DNA from: Gnetum montanum
Lineage: Eukaryota > Streptophyta > Gnetopsida > Gnetales > Gnetaceae
Reading direction: 5' to 3'
Length of the DNA: 64,000 bases
NCBI GenBank assembly: GCA_015680685.1
Contig: MNCI01008572.1
Span: 1,645,260-1,709,259 of the forward strand
Below the pieces are notes generated by a model that saw nothing but the letters and a program-made list of their open reading frames with translations, did not search any database and was not told the DNA's origin. The position numbers were made by a program, and so were the translations under genes. Below are positions 45,704 through 57,359 of this stretch, piece after piece (position 1 is the first letter of the stretch; the number at the start of each line of letters is the position of its first letter).

Positions 45704-47789
45704 TATAGAGTCCAAAAATGATGGTGGTTGGAAGAGAGGTCATCAGGCATATAGCCTAACCACAAGTCCATGAAAGGGTAGTGCTAGATAAAATGGAAAT
45801 AGGATTCCCTAAATGGTCTAGTCAATCAGATAGGGACTTACGTGATGTACATAGCCATTTGCAAACAAGGTTTTTAGAGCATCATACACAGGAGTCAGAA
45901 CAAGCAGGAGTGTGACATGCATAACAATGGGATTGTACCAACATGAGTGTATTAATGCATATTGACAATAGAATTAAGAAATTACACCAACAATTTAAAA
46001 CACATAGTGTAGGAAAATGAAATGAGAGTTTAATTGAAGAAATTCACTACCTAAAGATTGGGGAATGTGACTTTTGATTAAATGGTGTGTAGAGTTGGCA
46101 CACAGTGTCAGACAAGCATAGCAGGGTAGTGAGGTAGTATGGTCACAGTCCCTGGAACATTGTGGATGTAGTTGTGGTAGTTGTGAAGGAGGTAGAACCT
46201 ACTGGGTTGGTAGTTGTCACACTATGTGGGTACTAGGAAGACTGGGTCATGGTACTTTCCTAGGCATCAAGCTTGGATGCTCAAATGCGGGAGTGCTTAA
46301 GATGTGAAGAGCGCTCTAATGCTTGATGCTCAAAGCGATTTGCTAACAAACCTTTCTACTAACCAACTTTTAAAATGCTAATTGCTAGGGTATTTATAGG
46401 GCTAAGGTTATCATGAGATGTGGACTGGATGTCATGTGGCCTAGGTCCACATAGCATGGGTGTGAATAAGTCACATTGGCATGCCACGCTCAAAGTGTCA
46501 AGTTCTTAGTGTCAAGATCAATGGTGCTATGCTCTACAGGATAGGAAAAAGAACTAAAAATTTGCCAAAATTTGACCATACTACCCAAACTGCATGTGCA
46601 AAACTCTGAAGGACTGCCATGTTCCTACAAAAATTCCAAAAAAATGCAATTTGAATCCTATACTCTAGGACTACGTCTTCCCCCTCTTTCGAGTAGGGTT
46701 AGGCATAGGAACAATTTTGGGGATCAATAAGGGGTGCAAAGGGAAAGTAAACTACTAATATCAACCCCTAGAAGGATGTTAGATCTAAAAGAAAGGTCAT
46801 TTCTAAGTTCTTGGAGCTTCTAGAGGCATTTGGTGGCATTTTCCAAGTGTTATGCTATCTACACTACACAACGTAGCGGACCATAGCATAAACACTTAGA
46901 AAAGTTTTGTAGTTTTTGGATTGTTATGCTATCTACACTACGTAGCATAACAAAGAGTAGAACTCCTATTTTGATGAATTTTGCCAAAATTGGAAATGCC
47001 ACTCTGGGATGTTCCAAGATAGGTGACTTCAGTAATCAAAAAATGCATTTTCCATGTCAGAATAGCTTAATACCACCTTGTTTCACACTTAGAAAAAATA
47101 TTGGCCTTGAAAACCTATCACGCTAGCTATTCTATATAGCGTAGTAGAGTGTAACAACAATTTTTGGATGAATTTTGACAAAATTCACAAGATTTCTTCA
47201 TGGCATCCTAACCATTCTCTAAGGGTGAATCAAGATGGGCAACCTCAATGGTCAGAAAATTGCCAAATTCCATATACTCTAGATCCAACACTCAGAAACA
47301 TTTAAGCCCTAAATCTTATGCTACACTGTCTATGTTGTGCAGCATAGTAGAGCATAGTAGACCCAAAAGATAGAAAATTTTCCAAGCTATTTTTTCCATG
47401 CTAAGAACCTTTGATAACTCCTAGCTTGGCACTTTGGTGGACTGGCAATTGGGACATGTGTCAAGCTAGGCAAGCTGAAGAGCATAGCAAGCTTGATGGC
47501 CCATGAGATAGAAAACTTGCTAAACTATTTGGTCCATCCTCAGGGCCCTTCTGACTACTTCTAGCTTGACATTTGTGCAAACTAGCCTTGGAAACATGTG
47601 CTACACTGGCTATGCTAGGAAGCATAGTAGGAAAACTTAGAAAAATTTTGTAAACATCAGGACTTCCAATGTGCTATGCTATCTATGCTATGCAGCATGA
47701 CACCAGACCTAGAAAAATTTTTTCCAAGTTTTGACACTTAGAAAATTCTACTATTGAGTCACAAGAGCCCAAAATTAGTGGTGTTTTAG
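45704..47789 (-). repeat. E3 5' LTR
   Basis: 2086 bp, minus strand, from TAAAACACCACTAATTTTGG at 47789 (terminal TG changed to TA) to CTATA at 45704 (CA changed to TA). U3 subrepeats at about 46840-47720, TATA box at 46390-46399. Pairs with 28296-30375. Confidence 0.9.
46390..46399 (-). promoter_or_regulatory. LTR TATA box (E3 5' LTR)
   Basis: CTATAAATAC on the minus strand. This copy would be the actual promoter of E3 genomic RNA. Confidence 0.72.
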
Positions 47790-47794
47790 AGTCC
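47790..47794. repeat. Target site duplication of E3, right copy
   Basis: GAGTC next to the E3 5' LTR; pairs with GAGTT at 28291-28295. Confidence 0.75.
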
Positions 47795-48900
47795 CCTTCA
47801 CCATTGTATTTGTTGAATTAGGGTAGTGGGACCCTGGTAGGCAATGCTAGTGGTGGAACCACAAGACTGATTGGATTGTCTTTGTAGAAATCCATCACAT
47901 GTACTATTTTTAAGCATGTGGCCTTGAGCTATTTGAGCTCCTATGTTAGAGTTTGGATGAGCTAGAATGCTTGATCCAAGCTTAGGGATGTTGTAGTAGG
48001 CTACATCAATTGTGCTACCTACTGTGCTATTTGGGTGACCCACAACATGGCTACAAATTGTGAGGCCATGTGAAACACTTGATATGTGAGCTATGCCATG
48101 AACACAACAACTAGGCCCCACCACATGTTTGTGGTTTGAGGCATTGTGAAGGGGGTTAAGATGATAGGTGGGATGTATAATGCCTGAGTTGCTTTCTACA
48201 GAGAAATGTTCATGGTGTGAACATAGGGTTTCACCAACATGATGGTTACCAAAAAGGAAGTTTGTGTAGGTTGCAATGGTATGATGAAGGGTAGACTAAT
48301 AGAATGTACTACATTTTGGCATGTGTGCTATTAATGATTGGTTGCCACCATAAGCATAGACTTGGGAGGTGACATTGGGTTTATGACTGTATCTAGGAAG
48401 ATAGATGGACAAGACTATGAAGGAATGAAAATGGAGGTTGTCCACTAGAAAAATCTATGGAATGAGTCCTCATGCTTTTAATGAGCCTCAAACTCATCTT
48501 GCTCTTTCTATAGGGGCTCCTTGTAGTCCATCCCCACCTCACACTTGTTGGCTCAGATGATCTAGGTAAGTACCCACTAATAAGGCTCAATTAGTGGAAT
48601 GAAATCCACAATGGAGGGGAAGTATTCCCCTTTGTTCTAGTGTATGAGCTCATAGCTTTGTTTGGCCTCCATTTCTTGGTAGTCTATGAATAGACCTAAT
48701 TATAACTTTATGTAAATGAAGTTATATTGCTCTTCATTTAGGATCATGTATTCAGGGGATAAGTTGCATAGCCTAAGTGATTACCTTTATTTGGCCATGG
48801 TAGGACTAGTAGGATGATCAATCTGGATCTCTTGCTAAATGGGCCAGGCAACAACCTCACTTAGAGTGGAAATCAAAGGTTGCTCATGGTTCATGATGTA
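47790..48900 (-). pseudogene. E1 gag, N-terminal part (broken)
   Basis: Continues the E1 gag cut at 28295. The first bases (GTCCCCTTCACCATTGTATT) align with 43880-43900 of E3, and the rest is collinear with the Pro/Ser/Thr-rich N-terminal gag of E3 to about 44950. Blocks such as YNIPKLGSSILAHPN near 48000 match YNIPKFRSCVPVHPN in E3. Stops and frame breaks throughout. Confidence 0.72.
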
Positions 48901-48928
48901 AAGAGAAAATGCAAAATTTTTTGGTTGA

Positions 48929-49050
48929 GAAAACGACTAAGTATGAGAGTTGTAGAGGAACAACTAAGTATGAAAACTGTAAGAAAACAACCAAGTGTGA
49001 AGCATGCAAAAAAATGGCTAAGTGTAAAATTGCTAAAAAAAATGGCTAAC
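48929..49050. repeat. 27-bp tandem repeat in the E1 leader
   Basis: About 4.6 units of exactly 27 bp, for example GAAAACGACTAAGTATGAGA followed by GTTGTAG. The units diverge in order, becoming more A-rich to the right. Read on the + strand they give a nine-residue repeat, which is incidental. Confidence 0.8.
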
Positions 49051-49370
49051 TCGCTCACTATGCTCACTATGCTAAGATCCAACTATGCTCTACCTTGAGA
49101 GCTAGCTACACTCTCCCAAGTGCCCAAAATCTAATTAAGTGCAAGAAATATGCTTTGGAGGCTATTGAGTAGGGTTTTAGGTGAACTGACAATGGGGTCT
49201 AGTCTACATCAACCAGTTTGTAGAAAACTCCTATGTTGGCCCTAGATCTAGCTATTGCTATGGTAGGTTCATAGGGGGTGTTAAGCCTATGCTAGCCAAA
49301 AGCTAGCAATAGTGGTGGAGAGAGCACAGAAGACAATAATCAATGAAGACTGTAGAAGCAAATGGTATTG

Positions 49371-49392
49371 GCTCTCCTTCTAGCACTAGAAA
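49371..49392 (-). promoter_or_regulatory. Candidate primer binding site of E1
   Basis: Minus strand TAGTGCTAGAAGGAGAGCC begins six bases inside the LTR end. The first 14 bases are identical to E3, though the neighbouring LTR sequences are strongly diverged. Confidence 0.38.
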
Positions 49393-49394
49393 AC

Positions 49395-51023
49395 TGTAGC
49401 AACCAAAAATGTCAAAGACTAGAATGGTACATCAAGAGGTTTATAGTGCACATAGTTTAACCTCACATCCATGTGAGGGCCTATTGGAGGTAGGGATGGG
49501 GTTCCTAGAATGGTCTTATCAATTAAACTGGGACTTATGGAGTGCAATGTTGGAATGAATGCTAGGAGGTTTGCATGGTATTTACAATATCCATGATGTC
49601 AATGAGGGAAAGTGTAGTCAAATTTTCTAGTGCAAAACAAAGATACAAACACTTGAGTATGTGCAAAAACTAGCAAAAACGTGAAAGTATAATGCTAAAA
49701 TAAGATAGAAAATGCTAAAAATTCATAGGAAGTGAGCGAGAGAGAAAGTGATATCACCCCAAACAAGGGAGCATAGTTAACTACAAGGAAGGTGAGGAGT
49801 TACATAGTGTACCAATAGCTGTAGTAGGTAGTGTTGTCATAGTCTCAGGGTGTCTGGGCTATGAAGACTGACATCCACCATGAAGTTTATGCTTATCGGG
49901 TTGGCTGCCATAGTGTCTCATAGGTTGTAGTGGTCTACAATATCCCAAGTGGTGTGCAATGGTGCCAAATTCTAGTTCGGTATCTACCAAAATGCCAAGT
50001 GCACATTGAGTTCACCAAATGCCAAAAATGCTAGTTGAATGCAACAATTGTCAACCCCTAAAACATAGAGCACTAGGGTATTTATAGGGTTAGTACTACC
50101 ATGAATTGTGGATCAAGCACCACATGGTAGAGGGGTAGGTGGGATAATACTACACCCAACTACACTCTCACTGAAGAAAATGATGTTCTACTAGTATGCT
50201 CTAATGGACTCTATGAGACTACCAAACTATGACTACATTGCCCAAACTACATGTGCAAGTACCAAGAAAACCACAATGTATTTGAAAATAATGCAAAATA
50301 GTGCAATTTTGGAAACTATGCTTTAGGGTTACACTATCCACTCTCTTGAGTGATGTTAGGCATAGGTATAATTTTGGAACAAATGAGGGGTGCAAAAAGA
50401 AATGCAAGTTGTTGATCTTTCTTGCCAAAGAGGCATCAAAGCTGAGATGAAGGCTAGTGCTACATTCTAGAGGCATTTCTGCATGACTACACTAACTACA
50501 CTCTAGAGCGTAGTCTCAACAATTAGACAAATTTTGTAAAACTAAGCTTTAGTGCTGACTATGCTCTGGAGTGTAATCTTGGTAGTGAGAACATAGCTTA
50601 GCACTTAGATAATTTTTGCAAAACTAGTATCTTCATGTAGACTATGTTGACTATGCTTTGGAGCATAGTAGGGAGAATAGTCATAGTAGTTAGAAAATTT
50701 GCTAAACTGTCTCTTCCATCCCAAGCTAGCTTGACACTTAGGAAAATCTAAAAAACTAGTCATTGGTGTGCTGACTACACTAACTATGCTCTAGAGTGTA
50801 GTCCTAGCAGTGAAAGCATAGTTTGACACTTAGAAAAATTTGCAGCTACCATCAACACTTAGAAAAATCTTGCAAATTTAGTTGTAGACTATGCTGACTA
50901 GGCTTTGGAGCATAGTCGCAATAGTGAGAGTGTAGGACAAACACTTAAGAAAAATTTTCCTTGTATTGACATTTAGACAAATTTGCAGTTGAGATGTAGT
51001 GGCCCAAATTTAGTGGTGTTTCA
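49395..51023 (-). repeat. E1 5' LTR
   Basis: 1629 bp, minus strand, starting TGAAACACCACTAAATTTGG at 51023 and ending GGTTGCTACA at 49395. Ends and the TATA region match the other LTRs, but much of the rest is strongly diverged, so it belongs to a different subfamily. Palindromic subrepeats of the type CTATGCTTTGGAGCATAG fill U3 (50480-50950). Confidence 0.83.
50078..50087 (-). promoter_or_regulatory. LTR TATA box (E1 5' LTR)
   Basis: CTATAAATAC on the minus strand, conserved despite divergence of the LTR around it. Confidence 0.7.
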
Positions 51024-53553
51024 AGCCTATTTTAAGCTCTTCCATAGGGTGGAGTTGTATCTTTATAACTTGGTTCTATAGCTGATGTGGTAGAACCAGT
51101 TTCACTCTTGCTTATAGAACCATTTTCAAACTCACTCTATGAATAAGCTTACATAGAAGAGTGACTTCATAGAATCATTTTTGAGCTTCATGAAAGTTGA
51201 CATAGTAGAACCACTTTGTAGAGCCATTTTTCAATTCTACAAATCTATATCTTCACCTAGATGTTAACATGACATTATTGATATGGCACTACTGATGTAG
51301 TAGATGAAGCATGTTTGCTTTAGATGAAAATATGTGCTTCATATAGATGTTGTCATGCATTGCTGACATAGTAGATTAAGCAACTTTGATCTAGGTGATG
51401 ATTTTCTATCTAGATGAAAGTTTCTATTAATTCTAAATGACATGGCCTGATGGTGATGTGGCTCTTGAAGCTCTTCCTCATAGAAGTATTTTAAATTGTG
51501 CTACATAGTGAGCTTATATGGTAGAGCTTAAAATGAGCTTACTTGTAGAACCAAATTTTGATCCTATGAAATAGCTGCATAAGATAATGTGGCATGGCAC
51601 TAAAATGATAGAACTCTTTTGAATAGTGGAAATTTAACTCTATAAGTCAGCTTTACAAGCTAACTTGAGAGAATGAGGACATGGCTTGTAGAACTTCATT
51701 GTAAAACCATTTTCTACTTCTACAAAAATAAGATACCTCTAGAGCTTGCATGGTTGAATATTTTTATAAAATAAATTTTAAACTCTATAGAAGTTAACTT
51801 GGTGGACCTTGTTTGTAGAATCATTTTTTGGCTCTACAAACTTCCTTTATGAGTTAATGTGATAGATTCTGACATCGAAGATCCATTTTGTAGAGTTGAA
51901 TTTTAGCCTTACAAACTAGTTCTATGAACTTATTTGGTGTAGTGATGACATGGCACATAGAGTTTCCTTGTAGAATTGATTTTTGCTTCTATGAAAATAA
52001 GCTAATTCTAGAGCTTACATGGTAGAGCTACTTTATAAAATTGCTTTTAAGATCCATGAGAGGTGACGTGAAAAGGCTAATCTATGTGACTAATGTGGCT
52101 TGTAGAACCTAAATTAGCTTTTTTGAATCCATATTTTGGTTTTATGAATCCATGCTAACTAGATAACTAACATGGTAGAGCTATTTAGGAGAACCATTTT
52201 AAAGTTGTACAAACTTCTTTCTATATACTAAGGTGTCAAAGTGCATTTTGTTGAAACTTTAAAGCTTAATGCATCTTGACCATATTGATAGAGTAGACAT
52301 GGTAGAACCACTTTATAGGGCTAATCTTTGATTCTACAAGTCCCTTTCTTCTACTAACATGGCCAAGTCATTTTAAAAGATTCTATCTAGAATATTCTTT
52401 ATAATCACTACAAGCTTGTTGACCTCACAAGTGCTAATGTGGTAAGGTTGGCCTGGATGATTGAAGGGACTTTTAGAATCTCTTCTTTACTCTTCGAGCT
52501 ACCATTCTCTTCCTCACTCTTTTATCTACCATAAAGCAATGCCTACATAGAAGAGTTAACTTGTAGATTTTAACTCTACAAGACACCTTCATATGGCCAT
52601 AGCATTAAATTACTTTATAAAGCTAATTTCATTCCTTAAACCTTACTTGTTAGAGCTTCTTTCATGACATCTTATAAATCACAAATTTAATCCTACAAGG
52701 TTATCATCATGCTCATGTGATAGAACTAATCAAAGCTTTTTTGTGTAGAGCTCCTTTTATTCTATGACTCATTCATACATCCATTTAATAAAATCTCTTC
52801 TCGTTATTTATGATAAAATCGAATTTTCCTTCTTCACTAGCTGATTTGACAAAAATTAATTTTATAATTAACCTCTTTCTCTTTAGGGTGACAATTTCTA
52901 TTATCACTTATCTATTTGCTCAAATTCTTGTCATTATGAATAATGATTCTTAGGTACTACAAATCTATTTTTAATTGCTAGACTTGCTTATAGCTTAGGA
53001 AAATATGAATTCAAGCATTAATTGATCTACAAGCTCTATTCTTGATGCTTAATTGAATTAATTTGCATGACATCCCTCTTGGCCTAAAATCCCTAGCTTT
53101 ACAATTTCATGAATAAAAGATTAAAATCCTTAGGAAGGTAAGCCCATCTTTGAGATTCTTATTCTACAAATGCACTATGTCTCAAGGCCCTTAATATAAA
53201 ATCATCTTAATAATTTCTTAATAGTTTAAGCCTTTTGCTATGAGTTTTTATTCTATAAATGAAACCTATCCTTTACTTTAGAAAATGTTGCTATGGATTT
53301 TTCAATTTCACAATAGTCTTTCTTGCATTAAACATTCATTTAACTATTTATTTTTTCTTTATTTTAGAACTTTCTTTTCTTTTCAAGTGTCATCAAAGGA
53401 TTGAGCTTGTGATTATAATTTAAAGCTATTCCATGAAATGGCCAATTTTTGTAACAACACATATGTCAAGCATAACATCATGATTAAAGCATAAAAATTT
53501 AAGTACATACATAAATATACTAATCAAAATATATAATAAAATGAGTTATTACA
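51024..53553 (-). repeat. E4 3' LTR (partial) with internal degenerate repeats
   Basis: Minus-strand LTR start at 53553: TGTAATAACTCATTTTATTA right after the PPT. The left end is not visible because E1 is inserted. Between about 51030 and 52800 there are degenerate repeats built on GTAGAACCATTTTT, CTCTACAA and GCTTACATGGTAGAGCT. No coding sequence. The true LTR length is unknown. Confidence 0.6.
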
Positions 53554-53568
53554 TCCTCCTCCCCTTAA
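53554..53568 (-). promoter_or_regulatory. E4 polypurine tract
   Basis: Minus strand TTAAGGGGAGGAGGA immediately before the LTR start TGTAATAAC, a textbook arrangement for this group of elements. Confidence 0.8.
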
Positions 53569-53599
53569 AAGGTTTCCTCCTAAAAGATCTTAGGATGGA

Positions 53600-54900
53600 A
53601 TGATTCCATATCAACCTCAAGCTTCCAAGTTTATTATTAAGAATCATGATAGCTCCACAAGACCTACACCATGAGAACTATCTTGTTATGTAACTACAAC
53701 TTCATCTAGTCAATTATCCTAATGGAATGATCTACATATTAAGCATTATCCTGAAGTTGTACTTTATTCTAATCAATAACATGACTATCATTAGGAACAT
53801 ATTTTCAAAGCATGAACATATGAAAAACATCATGTATGATCAAAATTTATGAAAACAAACTTAAGTGATACATTACATCTCCTATCCATGAAATAATATC
53901 AAACGAATTAATGTAACAAGATGCAAGACTACATTTTTCATTGACTTGTATCAAGCCTTTCACTGGAGAGTCACAAATAAACACCTTGTCACTAAAAGTA
54001 AACTTGAAATATCTACTCGTATAATTCACATGGACAACATGAGAGTTTTAAGCTTCTTTAAGCTTCTTATGAATTTTATTAATATGATCTACTATGTATA
54101 AGAATATGTTTAAACTACTTTACTAGCTACCTTAGATCACATTTCAACATAAAGGAGTTGTGCAAGGTTGACTATATAGAACTTCTTAAGGTAGCATCTT
54201 TAGAATTTCTTGATAGTTATTATTGTAGGTAAACTTTGATAATGATAATAGACTATTGTAATTATCTAAAAATTGTAAGATTCAAGATTGAAGCATATCC
54301 TCCAAGACATTGTTAAATTTCTCAGCCTACTCATCTGTTTATGGATGGTATGTTAAATTTAAATTTAGCCTAGTAACCAAGCCATCCATAAATGCTTTTG
54401 AAAATCAAATAATGAATTTGACATCACAATTAAAGATAATTTTAATAGGAACACTATGCAATTGAACAATCTTAGACATGAGAAACTATGCAACATCCTC
54501 TACACTAGTTGTAGTCTTCATAGCAAGACAACGAGTTGAATTTATTACTAGGTCAATAAAAAATAAAATGACATCCTTTCTACCCTTAGTATCAGGAAAA
54601 TTGATAATTAAATCCATACTTATGATCTTCCAGTTTTACTCTAAAATAGTTTGAGGGTATAACTAGTCACTTGATTGTTGATGTTTTAGTTTAAGCTACT
54701 AGTAGATTAAGAATGTTAACACAAATTCTCTAACTTTCTTCTTAATGTCTAGTCACTAATATAATCTCTTTAGTGTTTGATATATCTTGTTATTTCCATG
54801 ATGCATTTTAATCCTACTAAGATGAGCTTTCTCCAACAAACACGACTGCAAGATATCATGCATAGATACTTGATTCTTATGATGAAGAAATATAAGCATG
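53600..54900 (-). pseudogene. E4 integrase (broken)
   Basis: C-terminal part at 53847-54029 reads FSDKVFICDSPVKGLIQ then a YIN-F-I block ending YHLSLF, as in chromovirus integrases (usual motif G-D-x-V...S-P..G). The core is seen at 54295-54355 (TYHP.TDE.AEKFNNVLEDM, the A-Y-H-P-Q-T-D-G-Q-T-E-R region including the catalytic Glu position) and 54385-54475 (VPIKIIFNCDVKF, containing the second Asp). Heavily broken by stops. A chromodomain was not identified. Confidence 0.78.
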
Positions 54901-55049
54901 TGTACTACAATTGAGAGATCACTAAACTATCTAACCTACTCATACCAAGGATCTCATTGTTCTTCTATTCAAATATCATGTAATATATTTGAATAAATAA
55001 ATAAGCTATAAAGTTTACCAATCACATGACTCAAGGCATTCGCAACAAT

Positions 55050-55400
55050 GTTACATTTTCCTATCTAATACTAGGTGATAAAGTTGAAATTGATTAATAA
55101 TTCAACCCTCCTCCTCTACCTCAAGTTTAATTATGGCTTATTTATCAAGTATTACGGTCATTTATGATATGTGTAAATCATCAATCTTTCACTAAACAAA
55201 TATTGACATCAAATCTTCAAGGTAACTACCATTTCTTCTAGCTTAAGATCATGAGTGAGATAATGGATCTCATAAGGTTTCAACCACCTCAAGGAATATT
55301 CTACTACTTTTCCCTCTTTTATAAGAATACACCCACAACCTTCACTTGATGAATTGGTGAAAAAAAATAAATGATTTACTTAGAGTAGGACAAATTAAAA
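55050..55400 (-). pseudogene. E4 RNase H (broken)
   Basis: Minus strand 55340-55205: GCGCILIKEGKVVEYSLRWL then THDLKLEEMVVTLK, matching the usual G-C-V-L-M...Y-A-S-R-Q-L and T-H-D-L-E-L blocks. At 55080-55180: LINKP.LNLR.RR.VELL, matching the L-N-x-R-Q-R-R-W-x-E-L-L block. Two or more stops. Confidence 0.8.
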
Positions 55401-55439
55401 TAAGAGTTTAAATCAATCCACTCTCAAGTTGTTTAAAAG

Positions 55440-56350
55440 TTTCTTAATAATAAGGATTCCATGAGAACCCAACATCCTCCTATAATAACTTCACAAGAGG
55501 TAATGCAATGCCATAGAAGTTCTCAATAAACCTCTTGTAGTAACTAACCAATCTAAGAAAATTGTAAACCTTCCTAACATCCTCAAGAATAGGTTAATCC
55601 CAAATAGCTGATATTGTTACGAGGTCCACTACTATATTAGCCTTGAAAATAACATGTTATAATAATTAAAACTCATGATACCAAAATGACCACTTAAAAA
55701 TTTAAGAAAATAGATAATGCTTCCTAAGAATTTACATAACTATTCTCTAATGATTCTCATTAAGATCTTCTAATGATAAATCCACAAAGATATCATCGAT
55801 AAATACAATGATAAATTTATTAACATACGATCTCACTACACTATTCATGAGATTCATAAATACAATAGAAGCATTAGTGAGTTTCAAAGATAAAACAAGA
55901 AACTCAAAATGCCTATATCATGTTCTAAATGTTTTTTTAGGGAGATCCTCTTATTTGATGTGTATTTGATGATATCTTGACTTTAGATAGATGTTTGAGA
56001 ATACTTAAGCTTCTCTCAACTATTCAAACAAATTATCTATGTGAAGTAAAATATAATCTATTATTTATAGTCACTTGATTAAGTTATTAATAAATGATGC
56101 ATAATCTCATGGTACCATTCTTCTTCTTGACTAAAAGGAGACAAGCACTCCAAGAAGATATAATTAAATAAATTATACCCTTATCTAGTAGTACTTTAAG
56201 TTAAATATTTAAATCAATCAACTTGACAGGAAATATCCTGTGGAAAACCTTAGAGATAGGTTCAATGCTATGTTTAAGAATAATTTCAATGTCAACATCA
56301 TGTCTTGGAGGTAAATGAATCTACATATAACTAAAATCATTAAGAAACTC
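55440..56350 (-). pseudogene. E4 reverse transcriptase (broken)
   Basis: Minus strand; the active site at 55783-55826 reads KFIIVFIDDIFVDLS with both aspartates. The beginning near 56090-56180 shows the S-P-W-G-A-P-V...K-K-K-x-G-T-x-R block across two frames. It lacks the K-S-K-x-A-x-x-H context seen in E1-E3, confirming a different lineage. Confidence 0.8.
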
Positions 56351-57350
56351 ATGATTTATAGGAATATGATGAATCCCTAGTGAAGAAGAAGATTTGTTGA
56401 CTAAAACTATGAAATAGGAATGATCCTTTCATAGCAAGTACCAAGAAGACTTTGAAGAGACAAGATTCAACTTAATCTTTTGTATCCCCATAGTCATAGT
56501 TACTTAACATCATCAACTATCATCAAGAAAATTATGTTTCTAGAAGAGAGTCATAATTTTTCTAGAACACTTCATCATGCTTAATTGAAAAGAATTAGTG
56601 CTCTTCCTTAAAAGTCATAGGTATATAGAAATTTGAAGATGTTTTCTTAGTCTTTTAAATGAAAATATAATGGCTATTGCCCTTGTGAGTCAATCTCCAA
56701 ACATAACTTCTCTCAGAAACAATATTTTTCATTTTACCTTATAGCCCTCATTTACTTTGGAGATAATGCACCTACCAATTAATGATCTTTAGAATGCCAT
56801 GTTCTTTTGGAAGGGGAGTTCCACATAATAAATTAGTCATTTTAAATACTAACATCAAATTCCATCAAGTAATTAAAGACACCTCTACATCACTAAATAC
56901 ATGGTATTAAACAACCTTACTACGTAAGAAATAGATGATTCAATGTTTGACCTATGAGTTGAATTATCAAAAATGCATCAATACAAAGAACTCATCATTC
57001 AATGTTGTTTTGAAACTGGAATAGATATTTTATTATGTCCATTGACAAAAGCCTTTGTATCACACTAAAAATATAAGTATTATCAGTTTTGAAAAGAGCA
57101 TGTCCTTCATAACATTTAGTTGCGAATAAGCATGGAGAAACAAAGATGATCCAATTTTTTAAAAGAATCATGTTTCATGAAAACTAAAATAAATGGACAA
57201 AAATAAAGTTAGTCATGTGCTCAAGTTGTTCATCCTATAAACCCTGGAACAAATAATGAAATATTTTTCAATGCAAAACTATTGCAAAATTTGTACTATG
57301 TGATTTCTCTACCCTTTTAATGTTTTCAACTATATTAATTTTGAAAGAGG
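56351..57350 (-). other. E4 upstream coding remnants, unassigned
   Basis: AT-rich sequence upstream of RT where protease and gag would be expected. I could not identify conserved protease or gag motifs with confidence. The border to the LINE fragment is approximate. Confidence 0.4.
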
Positions 57351-57359
57351 AAACAAATC

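Larger units (their letters stand above)
28296..47789 (-). mobile_element. E3: complete-length Tat/Ogre-like Ty3/gypsy element, 19.5 kb
   Basis: The most complete element, nested in E1 gag. Minus-strand order: 5' LTR 45704-47789, leader with candidate PBS, gag 45270-42295, protease 42230-41386, antisense-gene segment, RT 35720-34529, RNase H pair 34480-33490, INT 33330-32265, 3' UTR, 3' LTR 28296-30375. LTRs are 2086 and 2080 bp. A 5-bp duplication flanks it. All frames are broken, but long open blocks remain, so it is younger than or as old as E2 and clearly younger than E1. Confidence 0.88.
1..51023 (-). mobile_element. E1: host Tat/Ogre-like Ty3/gypsy element, interrupted by E2 and E3; 3' LTR outside window
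   Basis: Reading on the minus strand from right to left, E1 runs 5' LTR (49395-51023), leader, gag (47790-48900, continuing at 26544-28295), protease (26544 region, continuing at 10491-9720), an antisense-gene segment (about 9700-3960), RT, RNase H pair, INT and a 3' UTR minisatellite cut by the window edge. Removing E2 (10492-26543) and E3 (28296-47789) joins the gag and protease sequences in register with E3, which supports this assignment. The E1 LTR differs strongly from those of E2 and E3, so E1 is an older or separate subfamily. All coding parts are broken. It lies in the LTR of E4. Confidence 0.8.
51024..57350 (-). mobile_element. E4: decayed Ty3/gypsy element of a second type (chromovirus-like)
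   Basis: Minus strand: remnants of the upstream coding region (57350-56350), RT, RNase H, INT, PPT and 3' LTR. The order RT, one RNase H, INT and the pol end directly abutting a PPT and an LTR starting TGTAATAACTCATT fit chromovirus-type plant elements. No second RNase H is seen. The 5' LTR is absent, replaced by a LINE fragment. E1 is inserted in the 3' LTR at 51023/51024. Confidence 0.75.

Noticed and set aside
10492-51023. E2 and the LTR at 49395-51023 as one element
   Set aside because: That LTR is much more diverged from 10492-12273 than 25023-26543 is, and the 5-bp duplication supports 10492-26543 as the unit.
51024-51028. Target duplication of E1 (AGCCT)
   Set aside because: The partner would lie left of the window, so it cannot be tested here.
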